64,000 bases of DNA from Janthinobacterium sp. PAMC25594 (GCF_019443505.1 NZ_CP080377.1:3844001-3908000); one strand, 5' to 3'. Positions 9,331 through 18,613 are shown, counted from the first letter of the stretch. Translations and numbers: made by a program. The notes: a model not told the origin generated them from the sequence alone.

Positions 9331-11286
9331 GTGCAAACGACTACCACAGCAACGATGCCGACTTTTCCACGGCGCTTATTGCAACACGGGATAGTACGAT
9401 CCGACAAGCCCGCCTTTCGCGAAAAACACCTGGGTATCTGGCAAACCTGGACCTGGTCCCAGGTCAACGAGGAGGTGCGCGCGCTGGCCTGCGGCCTGGC
9501 TGCCATCGGCTTCCAGCGCGGCATGAACCTGGCCATCATCGGCGACAACCGTCCCCGCCTGTACTGGGCCATGCTGGCAGCGCAAAGCCTGGGCGGCGTG
9601 CCCGTGCCTCTGTACCAGGACGCGCCGGCCGCCGACATGGCCTACGTGCTGCAGGACGCGGAAATCCGCTACGCCATCGTCGAAGACCAGGAGCAGGTCG
9701 ACAAGCTGCTTGAACTGAAAGCGCTGTATCCGCACGTCGCCCACATCGCGTATGACGATGAACGCGGCATGCGCCATTACCGCCAGCCGGAGCTGACGTC
9801 CTTTGCCGCCCTGCAGGTGCTGGGCCGGGCCTACGACCGCGAGCATCCGGGTTTTTATGAGGCAGCGGTGGAAGCCGGTGCCGGCCACGACTCGGCCGTC
9901 ATCCTGTACACCTCGGGCACCACGGGCAAGCCGAAGGGCGTGTGCCAGAGCCATACGGCGCTGCTGGCCGCCGGCGTTGGCGGTGTGGCCTTCGACAAGC
10001 TCACCGACGAGGAAGATATCCTCTCCTACCTGCCCATGGCGTGGGTCGGCGACTGCCTGTTTTCGCTGGCGCAGGCGATGGTGGCCGGCTTCACCGTCAA
10101 CTGCCCCGAATCGGGCGACACGGTGATGATCGACATGCGCGAAATCGGCCCCACTTGCTACTTTGCGCCGCCGCGCGTGTTCGAAAACATGCTCACCAGC
10201 GTGATGATACGCATGGAAGACGCGAGCAGCATCAAGCGCCGCATGTTCAGCCATTTCATGGACGTGGCCAAGCGCTGCGGCGCGCAGATCCTCGATGGCA
10301 AGCCCGTGTCGCTGGCGGATCGCCTCAGCTACAAGCTGGGCGAGCTGCTGGTCTACGGTCCCCTGAAAAACGTGCTGGGACTGTCGCGCGTGCGCGTCGC
10401 CTACACGGCCGGCGCCGCCATCGGCCCCGACCTGTTCCGCTTCTACCGCTCGATCGGCGTCAACCTCAAGCAGCTGTACGGCTCCACCGAAACCTGCGCC
10501 TATGTATGTCTGCAGCCGGACGGCAATATCAAGTTCGACAGCGTGGGCCTGCCCGCACCGGGCGTGGAAGTCAAGCTGGCGGCCAATGGCGAAGTGCTGG
10601 TCAAGTCGCCCGCCACCATGAGCGGCTACTTCAAGCGTCCCGATGCCACCGCCGAAGTGATCGATGCCGACGGCTACTTTCATACGGGAGACGCGGGCGT
10701 GTTCGACAGCGAAGGCCACTTGAAAATCATCGACCGCGCGGCCGATGTCGGCAAGCTGACGTGCGGCGCCATCTTCGCGCCCAACTACATCGAAAACAAG
10801 CTCAAGTTCTTCCCCTTCATCAAGGAAGTGGTGGCCTTCGGCCATGCGCGCGACCAGGTGTGCGCCTTCATCAATATCGACATCGAAGCGGTGGGCAACT
10901 GGTCCGAGCGGCGCGGCATCGCGTATGCCGGCTACACCGACCTGGCCGCGCGCGCCGAAACCTACGGATTGATCCGCGACTGCATCGAGCAGGTCAACGC
11001 GGAACTGGCGGCCGATCCGCTGATGGACCGCACGCAGGTGCACCGCTTCCTGGTGCTGCACAAGGAACTCGACCCGGACGACGACGAACTGACGCGCACG
11101 CGCAAGGTACGTCGCAAATTCATCGCCGAAAAATATGCGGTGCTCATTTCCGCCCTGTATGAGGGCAAGGCGACGCAATACATCGAGACCCAGGTGAAAT
11201 TCGAGGATGGCCGCACCGGTTCGACCAGCGCCAACCTGCAGATCTGGGACAGCAAAACGTATCGGCCCCAGGGCCTGGCCGCATGA
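9331..11286 (+). CDS. AMP-dependent acyl-CoA ligase (long-chain fatty-acid-CoA ligase type)
   Basis: Activates a carboxylic acid to its CoA thioester via an acyl-adenylate. It is 651 aa from GTG 9331, chosen because GGAG lies 6 nt upstream; the frame extends to GTG 9298 without a site. Adenylate-forming motifs are present: the P-loop-like YTSGTTGKPKGV, YGSTETCAY, and YFHTGDAGVFD followed by KIIDRAADVGKL. Length and the long insertion match FadD15-type long-chain ligases. Its TGA overlaps the ATG of livG, and it is the first gene of a transporter operon. Context suggests the ligase acts on the imported compound. The acid could be fatty or aromatic; the sequence alone does not settle this. Confidence 0.88.
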   Translation: MQTTTTATMPTFPRRLLQHGIVRSDKPAFREKHLGIWQTWTWSQVNEEVRALACGLAAIGFQRGMNLAIIGDNRPRLYWAMLAAQSLGGVPVPLYQDAPAADMAYVLQDAEIRYAIVEDQEQVDKLLELKALYPHVAHIAYDDERGMRHYRQPELTSFAALQVLGRAYDREHPGFYEAAVEAGAGHDSAVILYTSGTTGKPKGVCQSHTALLAAGVGGVAFDKLTDEEDILSYLPMAWVGDCLFSLAQAMVAGFTVNCPESGDTVMIDMREIGPTCYFAPPRVFENMLTSVMIRMEDASSIKRRMFSHFMDVAKRCGAQILDGKPVSLADRLSYKLGELLVYGPLKNVLGLSRVRVAYTAGAAIGPDLFRFYRSIGVNLKQLYGSTETCAYVCLQPDGNIKFDSVGLPAPGVEVKLAANGEVLVKSPATMSGYFKRPDATAEVIDADGYFHTGDAGVFDSEGHLKIIDRAADVGKLTCGAIFAPNYIENKLKFFPFIKEVVAFGHARDQVCAFINIDIEAVGNWSERRGIAYAGYTDLAARAETYGLIRDCIEQVNAELAADPLMDRTQVHRFLVLHKELDPDDDELTRTRKVRRKFIAEKYAVLISALYEGKATQYIETQVKFEDGRTGSTSANLQIWDSKTYRPQGLAA

Positions 11287-12116
11287 TGGAGCACAGCACG
11301 ATGCAAATGAACGAACCCGACGCCCATTTCGGCACGGCCCGCAAGACCGGCCCCGTGATCCTCGACCTGAAGAACATCTCGCTGTCGTTCGGCGGCGTGA
11401 AAGCGCTGACCGACATCTCGTTTGACGTCAAACAGCATGAAATCCGCGCCATCATCGGCCCGAACGGCGCCGGCAAGAGCTCGATGCTGAACGTGATCAA
11501 TGGCGTGTACCGCCCGCAGCAGGGCGAGATCATTTACCGGGGCGAGCACCGGCGCGGCATGGATTGCTACGCGGCCGCCAAGTCCGGCATTGCGCGCACC
11601 TTCCAGAACATCGCCCTGTTCAAGGGCATGACGGTGCTGGACAACATCATGACGGGGCGCAACCTCAAAATGAAGTCGAATTTTCTCTTGCAAGCCCTGT
11701 ATTGGGGTCCGGCGCGGCGCGAGGAAATCGAGCACCGCAAGAAGGCAGAGGAGATCATCGACTTCCTGGAAATCCAGGCCATCCGCAAGACGCCCGTGGG
11801 GCGCCTGCCCTACGGCTTGCAAAAGCGCGTGGAACTGGGCCGCGCACTGGTGGCCGAACCGGAAATTTTGCTGCTCGATGAACCGATGGCCGGCATGAAC
11901 GTGGAAGAAAAGCAGGACATGTGCCGCTTCATCCTCGACGTCAACGACCAGCTGGGCACGACGATCGTGCTGATCGAGCACGACATGGGCGTGGTGATGG
12001 ATATCTCCGACCGCGTGGTGGTACTCGACTACGGCAAGAAGATCGGCGACGGCACGCCCGACGAGGTGCGCAGCAACCAGGATGTCATCAACGCCTATCT
12101 CGGCGTGGCCCACTAA
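11283..12116 (+). CDS. livG: ABC transporter ATP-binding protein, LivG type
   Basis: An ATPase subunit of a branched-chain-amino-acid-type (HAAT) importer, 277 aa. It has Walker A GPNGAGKSS near residues 61-69, a signature region degenerate as LPYGLQKRVELGRAL, Walker B ILLLDEPMAGMN and the switch histidine in LIEHDMGVVMD, all standard for LivG. The start ATGATG overlaps the stop of the preceding ligase gene. The N-terminal 20 or so residues before the ABC domain are longer than usual; a later Met (residue 7 or 9) could be used. The symbol names the family: neighbouring CoA ligases suggest the substrate is not an amino acid. Confidence 0.88.
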   Translation: MMEHSTMQMNEPDAHFGTARKTGPVILDLKNISLSFGGVKALTDISFDVKQHEIRAIIGPNGAGKSSMLNVINGVYRPQQGEIIYRGEHRRGMDCYAAAKSGIARTFQNIALFKGMTVLDNIMTGRNLKMKSNFLLQALYWGPARREEIEHRKKAEEIIDFLEIQAIRKTPVGRLPYGLQKRVELGRALVAEPEILLLDEPMAGMNVEEKQDMCRFILDVNDQLGTTIVLIEHDMGVVMDISDRVVVLDYGKKIGDGTPDEVRSNQDVINAYLGVAH

Positions 12117-12133
12117 GACGCATTGGACACCGT

Positions 12134-13036
12134 ATGAATATCAATTTTTTCTTTGAAGTGCTGATCGGCGGTCTGCTGTCGGGCGTCATGTACGCGCTGG
12201 TGGCGATCGGTTTTGTGCTGATCTACAAGGCCTCGGGCGTGTTCAATTTTGCGCAGGGAGCGATGGTGTTTTTCGCCGCCCTCACCTGCGTCGGCATCAT
12301 GGACAAGTTCGGCCTGTCGCTATGGCTGGCCATTCCGCTGACGATGCTCACCATGATAGCTCTGGGCATGGCGATTGAACGGGTGGTCTTGCGCCCGCTC
12401 GTCAACCAGCCGGAAATCACGCTGTTCATGGCCACCATCGGCCTGAGCTTTTTCATCGAAGGCCTGGCGCAGCTGATGTGGGGCTCGCAAGTGCACAAGC
12501 TGGACTTGCCCTTCGAAGACGTACCGATGCAGTTCCTGATGGACCGCTTCGACATCAACATCTCGCAGTTCGACCTGATGGCGGCCGGCATCTGCGCGCT
12601 GCTGGTGATCTGCCTGGCCCTGCTGTTCTCGAAAACCAAGGTGGGCCGCGCCCTGCGCGCCGTCGCCGACGATCACCAGGCGGCGCTGGCGGTGGGCATC
12701 CCGCTGCAGCGCATCTGGGCCGTGGTGTGGGGCGTGGCGGGTCTGGTGGCCATGGTGGCGGGCTTGCTGTGGGGCGCGCGCAACGGGGTGCAGTTCGCCC
12801 TCACCTTCATCGCCCTCAAAGCCTTGCCGGTGCTGATACTCGGCGGCTTTACTTCCGTGCCGGGCGCCATCGTCGGTGGCCTGATCATCGGCGCCTCGGA
12901 AAAGCTGGCCGAAGTCTACCTGGGCCCCATGGTGGGCGGCGGCATTGAAGGCTGGTTCCCGTATGTGCTGGCCCTGCTGTTCCTGCTGGTGCGCCCGGAA
13001 GGCCTGTTCGGCGAGAAGATCATCCGGCGAATATAA
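12134..13036 (+). CDS. livH: ABC transporter permease, LivH type
   Basis: Inner-membrane permease of the HAAT importer, 300 aa, with about eight hydrophobic helices. LivH landmarks are visible: LIGGLLSGVMYALVAIGFVL at the N-terminus, then GVFNFAQGAMVFFAA, the cytoplasmic EAA-like loop KTKVGRALRAVADDHQAALAVG, and LPVLILGGFTSVPGAIVGGL. The ATG at 12134 lies 17 nt after the livG stop. A longer frame open from 11921 overlaps livG and is spurious. The downstream gap to livM holds one REP-like palindrome, which may affect mRNA stability within the operon. Confidence 0.9.
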   Translation: MNINFFFEVLIGGLLSGVMYALVAIGFVLIYKASGVFNFAQGAMVFFAALTCVGIMDKFGLSLWLAIPLTMLTMIALGMAIERVVLRPLVNQPEITLFMATIGLSFFIEGLAQLMWGSQVHKLDLPFEDVPMQFLMDRFDINISQFDLMAAGICALLVICLALLFSKTKVGRALRAVADDHQAALAVGIPLQRIWAVVWGVAGLVAMVAGLLWGARNGVQFALTFIALKALPVLILGGFTSVPGAIVGGLIIGASEKLAEVYLGPMVGGGIEGWFPYVLALLFLLVRPEGLFGEKIIRRI

Positions 13037-13054
13037 CACCACCGAAACAGCATC

Positions 13055-13089
13055 GTAGGTCGGGTTAGCGCATGGCGCGTAACCCGACA
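13055..13089. repeat. REP-like palindrome, copy 1 (single)
   Basis: GTAGGTCGGGTTAGCGC is followed by its near-perfect inverse GCGCGTAACCCGAC, forming a GC-rich hairpin in the livH-livM gap. It belongs to the same family as the copies at 15574, 18523, 47647 and 48816. A spurious upstream ATG for livM (13072) falls inside it. Confidence 0.85.
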
Positions 13090-13119
13090 ACAGCCAAAAC
13101 AGCCCGCAAAGGACACCCC

Positions 13120-14178
13120 ATGATTTACCGTGAAGCAGGACAATTCAAGACCAGCTACCAGGCTGACAACCAGATTTTCCCGATCCGCCAGGACCGCCTG
13201 GCGCTGACGGCCACGCTCCTTGTCGCCGTCTTCCTGCTGCCGTATTTCGCCTCGCCCTACATGTTGTCGGCGATCCTGATCCCGTTCCTGATCTTCGCGC
13301 TGGCGGCGCTGGGCCTGAACATCCTGACCGGTTACGCGGGCCAGCTGTCGCTGGGCACGGCCGCCTTCATGGCCGTAGGCGCCTTCGCCTCGTACAACTT
13401 CATGGCGCGCTTGCCGGGATTGCCGCTGCTGGTGTCGTTCATCCTCGGCGGCCTGTGCGCGGCCATGGTGGGCATCGCCTTCGGCCTGCCCTCTTTGCGC
13501 ATCCGCGGCTTTTACCTGGCCGCCTCCACCCTGGCGACGCAGTTCTTCGTCGTCTGGTGCCTGACCAAGATTCCGTACCTGACCAACTACAGCTCCTCGG
13601 GCGTGATCACGGTGCAGAAGATGACCATCCTCGGCTACCAGTTCGATACGCCGCAAAGCAAATACCTGCTGGTGCTGGCCATCGTCGCCGGCATGGCGCT
13701 GCTGGCCAAGAACATGATCCGCTCCAACGTGGGCCGCTCGTGGATGGCCGTACGCGACATGGACATGGCGGCCGAAGTGATCGGTTTCAGACTGATGCGC
13801 ACCAAGCTGCTGGCGTTTGCCGTCAGCTCGTTCTACTGCGGCGTGGCTGGCGCCCTGTATGCGTATGCCTACCTGGGCACGGTGGAGCCGGAAGCGTACA
13901 ACCTGGACCTGTCCTTCCGCATCCTGTTCATGATCATCATCGGCGGCGTCGGCTCCATTCTCGGTTCCTTCCTGGGCGCGGCCTTCATCGTGCTGCTGCC
14001 CGTCTTCCTGAACACCATCGCGCACGGCCTGGCATTGCCGACCAGCGTGGCCTCGAACCTGGAACTGATGGTGTTCGGCGCGCTGATCATCTTCTTCCTG
14101 ATCGTCGAACCACACGGCCTGGCCAGGCTGTGGCAAATCGCGAAAGAAAAATTGAGACTCTGGCCCTTCCCCCATTAA
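13120..14178 (+). CDS. livM: ABC transporter permease, LivM type
   Basis: Second permease of the HAAT importer, 352 aa. The start MIYREAGQF at 13120 is chosen for its AAAGGA ribosome-binding site 7 nt upstream and because the longer frame starts inside a REP element. LivM motifs are present: LGLNILTGYAGQLSLGTAAFMAVGAF, GLPSLRIRGFYLAASTLA, SNVGRSWMAVRDMDMAAEVIG and IIIGGVGSILGSFLGAAF, over nine or ten transmembrane helices. The C-terminal helix ends in a basic tail. It lies between livH and the binding-protein gene, completing the membrane channel. Confidence 0.9.
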   Translation: MIYREAGQFKTSYQADNQIFPIRQDRLALTATLLVAVFLLPYFASPYMLSAILIPFLIFALAALGLNILTGYAGQLSLGTAAFMAVGAFASYNFMARLPGLPLLVSFILGGLCAAMVGIAFGLPSLRIRGFYLAASTLATQFFVVWCLTKIPYLTNYSSSGVITVQKMTILGYQFDTPQSKYLLVLAIVAGMALLAKNMIRSNVGRSWMAVRDMDMAAEVIGFRLMRTKLLAFAVSSFYCGVAGALYAYAYLGTVEPEAYNLDLSFRILFMIIIGGVGSILGSFLGAAFIVLLPVFLNTIAHGLALPTSVASNLELMVFGALIIFFLIVEPHGLARLWQIAKEKLRLWPFPH

Positions 14179-14236
14179 GTTTTTGCAGTCGATGTCGGTT
14201 CACTTGAATACCAAATAAAACAAGAGGAGACACACA

Positions 14237-15556
14237 ATGAAACACATCAAATCGCTCATGCTGGCCGCCGCCATCGCCAGTGCCGCACTCACCATGGCCG
14301 GCAGCGCCCAGGCGCAGGACAAGGAACAGTACATCGCCCTGCCCTCCTACCGCGTGGGCCCGTACGCGGCCGGCGGCTCCGGTTTCTACGGCGGTGCCAT
14401 CGACTACTTCAACCTGGTCAACCAGGCCGGCGGCGTCAATGGCGTCAAGATCAGCTGGGAAGAATGCGAAACCGAATACAACCCGTCGCGCGGCGTCGAA
14501 TGCTATGAGCGCCTGAAAACCAAGCAGGGCGGCGCCACCCTGGTCGAAACCCTGTCCACCGGCGTCGCCTACGGCATTCTGGACCGCGTGGCGCAGGACA
14601 AGATCCCCATGACGATGATCGGCTACGGCCGCTCGGACGCCGCCAACGGCAAGGTCTTCCCGTATGTGTATCCGCTGATCTCCAGCTACTGGAGCCAGGC
14701 CGCCGCCATGATCAAGTACCTGGGCGACAAGGATGGCGGCATGGACAAGCTGAAAGGCAAAAAGATCGTCCACCTGTACCACGATTCAGCCTTCGGCAAG
14801 GAGCCGCTGCCCGTGCTCGAAGCGCTGTCGAAACAGTACGGCTTTGAACTGGTGAAAATTCCCGTCGCGCCGCCAGGCAGCGAACAGCAATCGCAATGGC
14901 TGCAAATCCGCCAGGCCAAGCCGGACCACGTGATCCTGTGGGGCTGGGGCGTGATGAACTCCGTTGCCATCAAGACGGCGCAGCGCAACGGCTTCCCGCG
15001 CGACAAAATGCTGGGCGTCTGGTGGGCCGGCTCCGAGGAAGACACGATTCCATCGGGCGACGCGGCCAAGGGCTACACGGCGATGACGTTCAATACGCCG
15101 GGCAACTACCCCGTGCTCGACGACATCCGCAAGAAACTCTACGCGTCCGGCAAGGGCAACCTGTCCGACCAGTCGCGCGTCGGCTCCGTCTACCACATGC
15201 GCGGCGTGACGGCCGGCATCCTGTGGGTGGAAGCGATCCGCGTGGCGCAGGAAAAATTCGGCAAGGGCAAGCCTGTCACGGGCGAGCAGATGCGCTGGGG
15301 CCTGGAAAACCTGAACGTCGACGACGCGCGCCAGAAGGCCGTCGGCGCGCTGGGCATGTTCCCCACCGTGAAGACCAGCTGCGATGACCATGAAGGTTCG
15401 GGCGCCGTGAAGGTGCAGCAGTGGGATGGCAAGAAGTGGATCGCCATCACGCCGAAATGGATCGTCGGCGACAAGGCCCTGGTGCGTAAACTCGTCGAGG
15501 AATCGTCGGGCAAGTACGCCGAAGAGAAAAAGATCACGCCGGCGTGCATGAAGTAA
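14237..15556 (+). CDS. ABC transporter substrate-binding protein, HAAT family
   Basis: Periplasmic ligand-binding subunit, 439 aa. A clear Sec signal peptide of about 26 residues ends in AQAQD, with cleavage likely after AQA. The mature part is a type I periplasmic-binding fold: YNPSRGVECYERL, VETLSTGVAYGILDRVAQDKIP, IVHLYHDSAFGKE and VILWGWGVMNS fit the LivJ/AmiC-like layout. AGAGG precedes the ATG by 9 nt. Binding proteins of this subgroup are frequently adjacent to CoA ligases and are thought to bind organic acids. The ligand is not determined here. Two inverted REP-like copies follow directly downstream. Confidence 0.88.
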   Translation: MKHIKSLMLAAAIASAALTMAGSAQAQDKEQYIALPSYRVGPYAAGGSGFYGGAIDYFNLVNQAGGVNGVKISWEECETEYNPSRGVECYERLKTKQGGATLVETLSTGVAYGILDRVAQDKIPMTMIGYGRSDAANGKVFPYVYPLISSYWSQAAAMIKYLGDKDGGMDKLKGKKIVHLYHDSAFGKEPLPVLEALSKQYGFELVKIPVAPPGSEQQSQWLQIRQAKPDHVILWGWGVMNSVAIKTAQRNGFPRDKMLGVWWAGSEEDTIPSGDAAKGYTAMTFNTPGNYPVLDDIRKKLYASGKGNLSDQSRVGSVYHMRGVTAGILWVEAIRVAQEKFGKGKPVTGEQMRWGLENLNVDDARQKAVGALGMFPTVKTSCDDHEGSGAVKVQQWDGKKWIAITPKWIVGDKALVRKLVEESSGKYAEEKKITPACMK

Positions 15557-15573
15557 GCGGCTCTCGGGGTGGC

Positions 15574-15648
15574 GTCGGATTACGGCCTGCGGCCTAATCC
15601 GACCTACGCCGCATCCACGTAGGTCGGATTAGCGCAGCGTAATCCGAC
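15574..15648. repeat. REP-like element, copy 2 (inverted pair)
   Basis: Two palindromic units, at 15574-15603 and 15619-15648, each built from GTCGGATTA and TAATCCGAC arms, are separated by about 15 nt. This paired arrangement is typical of REPIN/BIME elements. It lies between the binding-protein gene and livF. Confidence 0.9.
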
Positions 15649-15680
15649 AAGCACCAACATCACATGAAAACGAAGCAGCC

Positions 15681-16517
15681 ATGACACCCACTGCCACGCA
15701 AACACCGGATACCGCGCCGCCCTACCTGTCGGTGAACAATATCGAAGTCATCTACGACCACGTGATCCTGGTCCTGAAGGGCGTGTCGCTGCAAGTCCCG
15801 CAGGGCAAGATCGTGGCGCTGCTGGGCGCCAACGGCGCCGGCAAGTCGACCACCCTGAAAACCATCTCGACCCTGCTGCGCGGCGAACGCGGCGACGTCA
15901 CCAAGGGAGAGGTCCAGTTCAAGGGCGAACGCGTGGATCAATTGACGCCGAATGAGCTGGTCAAGCGGGGCCTGTCGCAAGTGATGGAAGGCCGGCACTG
16001 TTTCGGCCATCTCACCATCGAGGAAAACCTCCTGACGGGCGCCTACACGCGCAGCCTGTCGCGCGGCGAGCTGAAAGACGCGCTGGAAAAGGTCTACCAC
16101 TACTTTCCGCGCCTGAAAACGCGGCGCAGCAGCCAGGCCGGCTATACCTCGGGCGGCGAGCAACAGATGTGCGCCATCGGCCGCGCGCTGATGGCCAAGC
16201 CGTCGATGATTTTACTGGACGAACCGTCGATGGGCATCGCACCGCAGATCGTCGAAGAGATCTTCGGCATCGTCAAGGACCTGAACCACAAGGAAAACGT
16301 GTCGTTCCTGCTGGCCGAACAGAACACCAACGTGGCGCTGCGCTACGCCGACTTCGGCTACATCCTGGAAAACGGCCGCGTCGTGATGGAAGGACTTGCT
16401 AGGGACCTGGCCAGCAACGAAGACGTCAAGGAGTTTTACCTGGGCGTGTCCAGCGCCGGGCGCAAGAGCTTCCGCGACATGAAGTTCTACCGCCGCCGCA
16501 AGCGCTGGCTGGCCTGA
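15681..16517 (+). CDS. livF: ABC transporter ATP-binding protein, LivF type
   Basis: Second ATPase of the HAAT importer, 278 aa. It has Walker A GANGAGKST, signature region SGGEQQMCAIGRAL, Walker B MILLDEPSMGIAP and the switch region FLLAEQNTNVAL, with Gln/Asn in place of the usual switch His, as is normal for LivF. The tail SFRDMKFYRRRKRWLA is a C-terminal extension seen in this ligase-linked subgroup rather than in amino-acid LivF proteins. With livG, livH, livM and the binding protein it completes a five-component importer. It is separated from the binding-protein gene by a REP pair. Confidence 0.9.
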   Translation: MTPTATQTPDTAPPYLSVNNIEVIYDHVILVLKGVSLQVPQGKIVALLGANGAGKSTTLKTISTLLRGERGDVTKGEVQFKGERVDQLTPNELVKRGLSQVMEGRHCFGHLTIEENLLTGAYTRSLSRGELKDALEKVYHYFPRLKTRRSSQAGYTSGGEQQMCAIGRALMAKPSMILLDEPSMGIAPQIVEEIFGIVKDLNHKENVSFLLAEQNTNVALRYADFGYILENGRVVMEGLARDLASNEDVKEFYLGVSSAGRKSFRDMKFYRRRKRWLA

Positions 16518-16607
16518 TTCATCAAAACCCTTGGCTGCAACGCGCACGGCGGTCCTGATGGCCTGGCGTGCGGATCAACACGCACTGACAAATGGAGAAT
16601 GACTGAC

Positions 16608-17864
16608 ATGACCGATACGCTCGACAGTCTGGAAACGCGCACCGCCGAGGCGCGCGAACGCGAATTGATGGCCGGCCTGCCGCAGCTGATCGCGCGCGCG
16701 CAAAAGGCGCCGGGCTGGGCCCGCATTCTCGATGGCGTCCACGCGGCCGACATCACCAGCCGCGCCGCGCTGGCGCAACTGCCCGTGACGCGCAAGTCCG
16801 ACCTCAAGCAATTGCAGCACGACGCGCTGCCGTTCGGCGGCTTGAACACGACGCCGAAAAACGCCCTGGCGCGCGTGTTCGTCTCGCCCGGCCCCATCTT
16901 CGATCCGGAAGGCCGCGGCCCCGACTGGTGGCGCTTCGCGCGGCCCATGTATGCGGCCGGCGTGCGCGCCGGCGGCTTGCTGCAGAACTGTTTTTCGTAT
17001 CACTTCACGCCGGCCGCCTTCATGGTCGAAGGGGGCGCCGCGCGCATCGGCTGCACCGTCATCCCGGCCGGCATCGGGCAGACGGAAATGCAGGTGCAGG
17101 CGATGGTCGACCTGAAGCCCGACACGTATATCGGCACGCCCTCATTTTTAAAACTGATCATCGAGAAGGCGCGCGAAATGGGCGCCGACATCAGCAGCGT
17201 CACCAAGGCCGTGATGGGCGCGGAAGCCTTGCCCGAATCGCTGCGCAGCTGGTTTGCCGAGAACGGCGTGCCGCACGTGTTCCAGACCTATGCCTCGGCC
17301 GATATCGGCAGCATCGCCTATGAAACGGCCAGCAATGGCAAGCTCAATCCGGGCATGGTCGTCGATGAAAACGTCCTGCTTGAAATCGTCCATCCGGGCA
17401 GCGGCATTCCCGTCGCGCCGGGCGAAGTGGGTGAAGTCGTCGTCACCGTCTTCAATGCCGACTACCCGCTGATCCGCTTCGCCACGGGAGACTTATCGGC
17501 CGTGCTGATGGACGCGCCGGAGTCGCCGTGCGGCCGCACGAATACGCGCATCAAAGGCTGGATGGGGCGCGCCGATCAAACCACCAAGGTGCGCGCCATG
17601 TTCGTGCATCCGTCGCAGGTGCATGACATCGCGCGCCGCCATCCGCAAATCAGGAAGGCGCGGCTGGTCGTGTCCGGGCGCATGGCCAACGACGAGATGG
17701 CTTTGCATTGCGAAGTCGACGATCCGACGGACGCCAGCGGCGTGGAAGCCATCATCGGCTCGATCCGCGAACTGACCAAGCTGCGCGGCGACGTGGTGCT
17801 GGTGGCCGTGGGCAGCCTGGCGCTGGATGGCAAGGTCATTGACGACATGCGCGATTACAAATAA
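16608..17864 (+). CDS. Phenylacetate-CoA ligase family protein (PaaK-like)
   Basis: An adenylate-forming enzyme of about 418 aa related to PaaK, which converts aromatic acids such as phenylacetate to CoA thioesters. Supporting segments are LPVTRKSDLKQLQ, the PaaK-like middle QTYASADIGSIAYETASNG, PLIRFATGDLSAVL and the C-terminal IKGWMGRADQTTKVRAMFVHPSQV. GGAG lies 10 nt before ATG 16608; an ATG at 16599 directly abuts that site and is less likely. It is the last gene of the transporter operon, so the operon encodes two different CoA ligases. Catabolic genes for a paa pathway are absent from the window, so the substrate is uncertain. Confidence 0.83.
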   Translation: MTDTLDSLETRTAEARERELMAGLPQLIARAQKAPGWARILDGVHAADITSRAALAQLPVTRKSDLKQLQHDALPFGGLNTTPKNALARVFVSPGPIFDPEGRGPDWWRFARPMYAAGVRAGGLLQNCFSYHFTPAAFMVEGGAARIGCTVIPAGIGQTEMQVQAMVDLKPDTYIGTPSFLKLIIEKAREMGADISSVTKAVMGAEALPESLRSWFAENGVPHVFQTYASADIGSIAYETASNGKLNPGMVVDENVLLEIVHPGSGIPVAPGEVGEVVVTVFNADYPLIRFATGDLSAVLMDAPESPCGRTNTRIKGWMGRADQTTKVRAMFVHPSQVHDIARRHPQIRKARLVVSGRMANDEMALHCEVDDPTDASGVEAIIGSIRELTKLRGDVVLVAVGSLALDGKVIDDMRDYK

Positions 17865-17915
17865 GGCCGATTTGCGGGATAATACCGGCATTTACCATCA
17901 GCCCCATTCATCGCC

Positions 17916-18509
17916 ATGCAAGAGTCCATGCAAGAATTTCATCACAACCGTGCCCGTGACCTGATCAAGAACGCGGAACTGCTGTTCGACCAAGATACCG
18001 TGCAGGCGTCGATCACGCGCATGGCCGATGTGCTCAACACGCGCTTCAACGCCGCCGATTCCAAGGAATTCCCGCTGGTGCTGGGGGTGATGGGCGGCGC
18101 CGTCGTGTTTACGGGCAACCTGCTGCCGCAACTGAGCTTCCCGCTCGAATTCGACTACATCCATGTGAGCCGCTACGGCGACGACGACAAGGGTGGCGAA
18201 GTGGTATGGAAAGTCATCCCTCGTTCGAACGTAGCGGGCCGCACCGTCATCGTGCTCGACGATATTCTCGACGAAGGCGAAACCCTGGCGCACGTCAAGC
18301 AGCGTTTGCTGGACATGGGCGCCTCGGAAGTCATCCTGGCCGTGTTTGCCGACAAAGCCATCGGCAAGAAAAAGCCCGTACAGGCCGACATCGTCGGCCT
18401 GGTGATCCCGAACCGCTTCGTCGTCGGCTTCGGCATGGATGCGTACGGCTACTGGCGCAACTTGCCGGGGCTGTGGGCCATCAAGCCCGAGGATTTGAAG
18501 CAGGAGTGA
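17916..18509 (+). CDS. hpt: Hypoxanthine-guanine phosphoribosyltransferase
   Basis: Purine salvage enzyme transferring a phosphoribosyl group from PRPP to hypoxanthine or guanine. The 197-aa product has the PRPP-binding motif VIVLDDILDEGETL (residues about 110-123), the LGVMGGAVVFTGNLL loop near 56-70 and FDYIHVSRYGDD. Length is typical of bacterial Hpt. Two nearly identical start contexts (ATGCAAGAG at 17916 and ATGCAAGAA at 17928) make the exact start uncertain; neither has a strong ribosome-binding site. It lies 51 nt after the PaaK-like gene and is followed by a paired REP element. Confidence 0.93.
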   Translation: MQESMQEFHHNRARDLIKNAELLFDQDTVQASITRMADVLNTRFNAADSKEFPLVLGVMGGAVVFTGNLLPQLSFPLEFDYIHVSRYGDDDKGGEVVWKVIPRSNVAGRTVIVLDDILDEGETLAHVKQRLLDMGASEVILAVFADKAIGKKKPVQADIVGLVIPNRFVVGFGMDAYGYWRNLPGLWAIKPEDLKQE

Positions 18510-18522
18510 TGTAACAGTGGTT

Positions 18523-18600
18523 GTCGGATTACGCTGCGCTAATCCGACCTACCAGTGCCCGGTGGCGTAGGTCGGATTAGCGCGCAGCGCGTAATCCGAC
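18523..18600. repeat. REP-like element, copy 3 (inverted pair)
   Basis: Two units, 18523-18548 and 18567-18600, with GTCGGATTA / TAATCCGAC arms are separated by about 18 nt. The pair sits between the convergent hpt and nitronate monooxygenase-like genes, where it could also act as a transcript-end structure. Confidence 0.9.
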
Positions 18601-18613
18601 ACCCTCACCAGCA

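Noticed and set aside
9376..11178. Minus-strand ORF of 600 codons opposite the CoA ligase gene
   Set aside because: Composition is that of a complementary shadow, and the plus strand has clear adenylation motifs.
13072..13119. Upstream start for livM at 13072
   Set aside because: It lies inside a REP palindrome. ATG 13120 has a good AAAGGA site and matches the usual LivM N-terminus.
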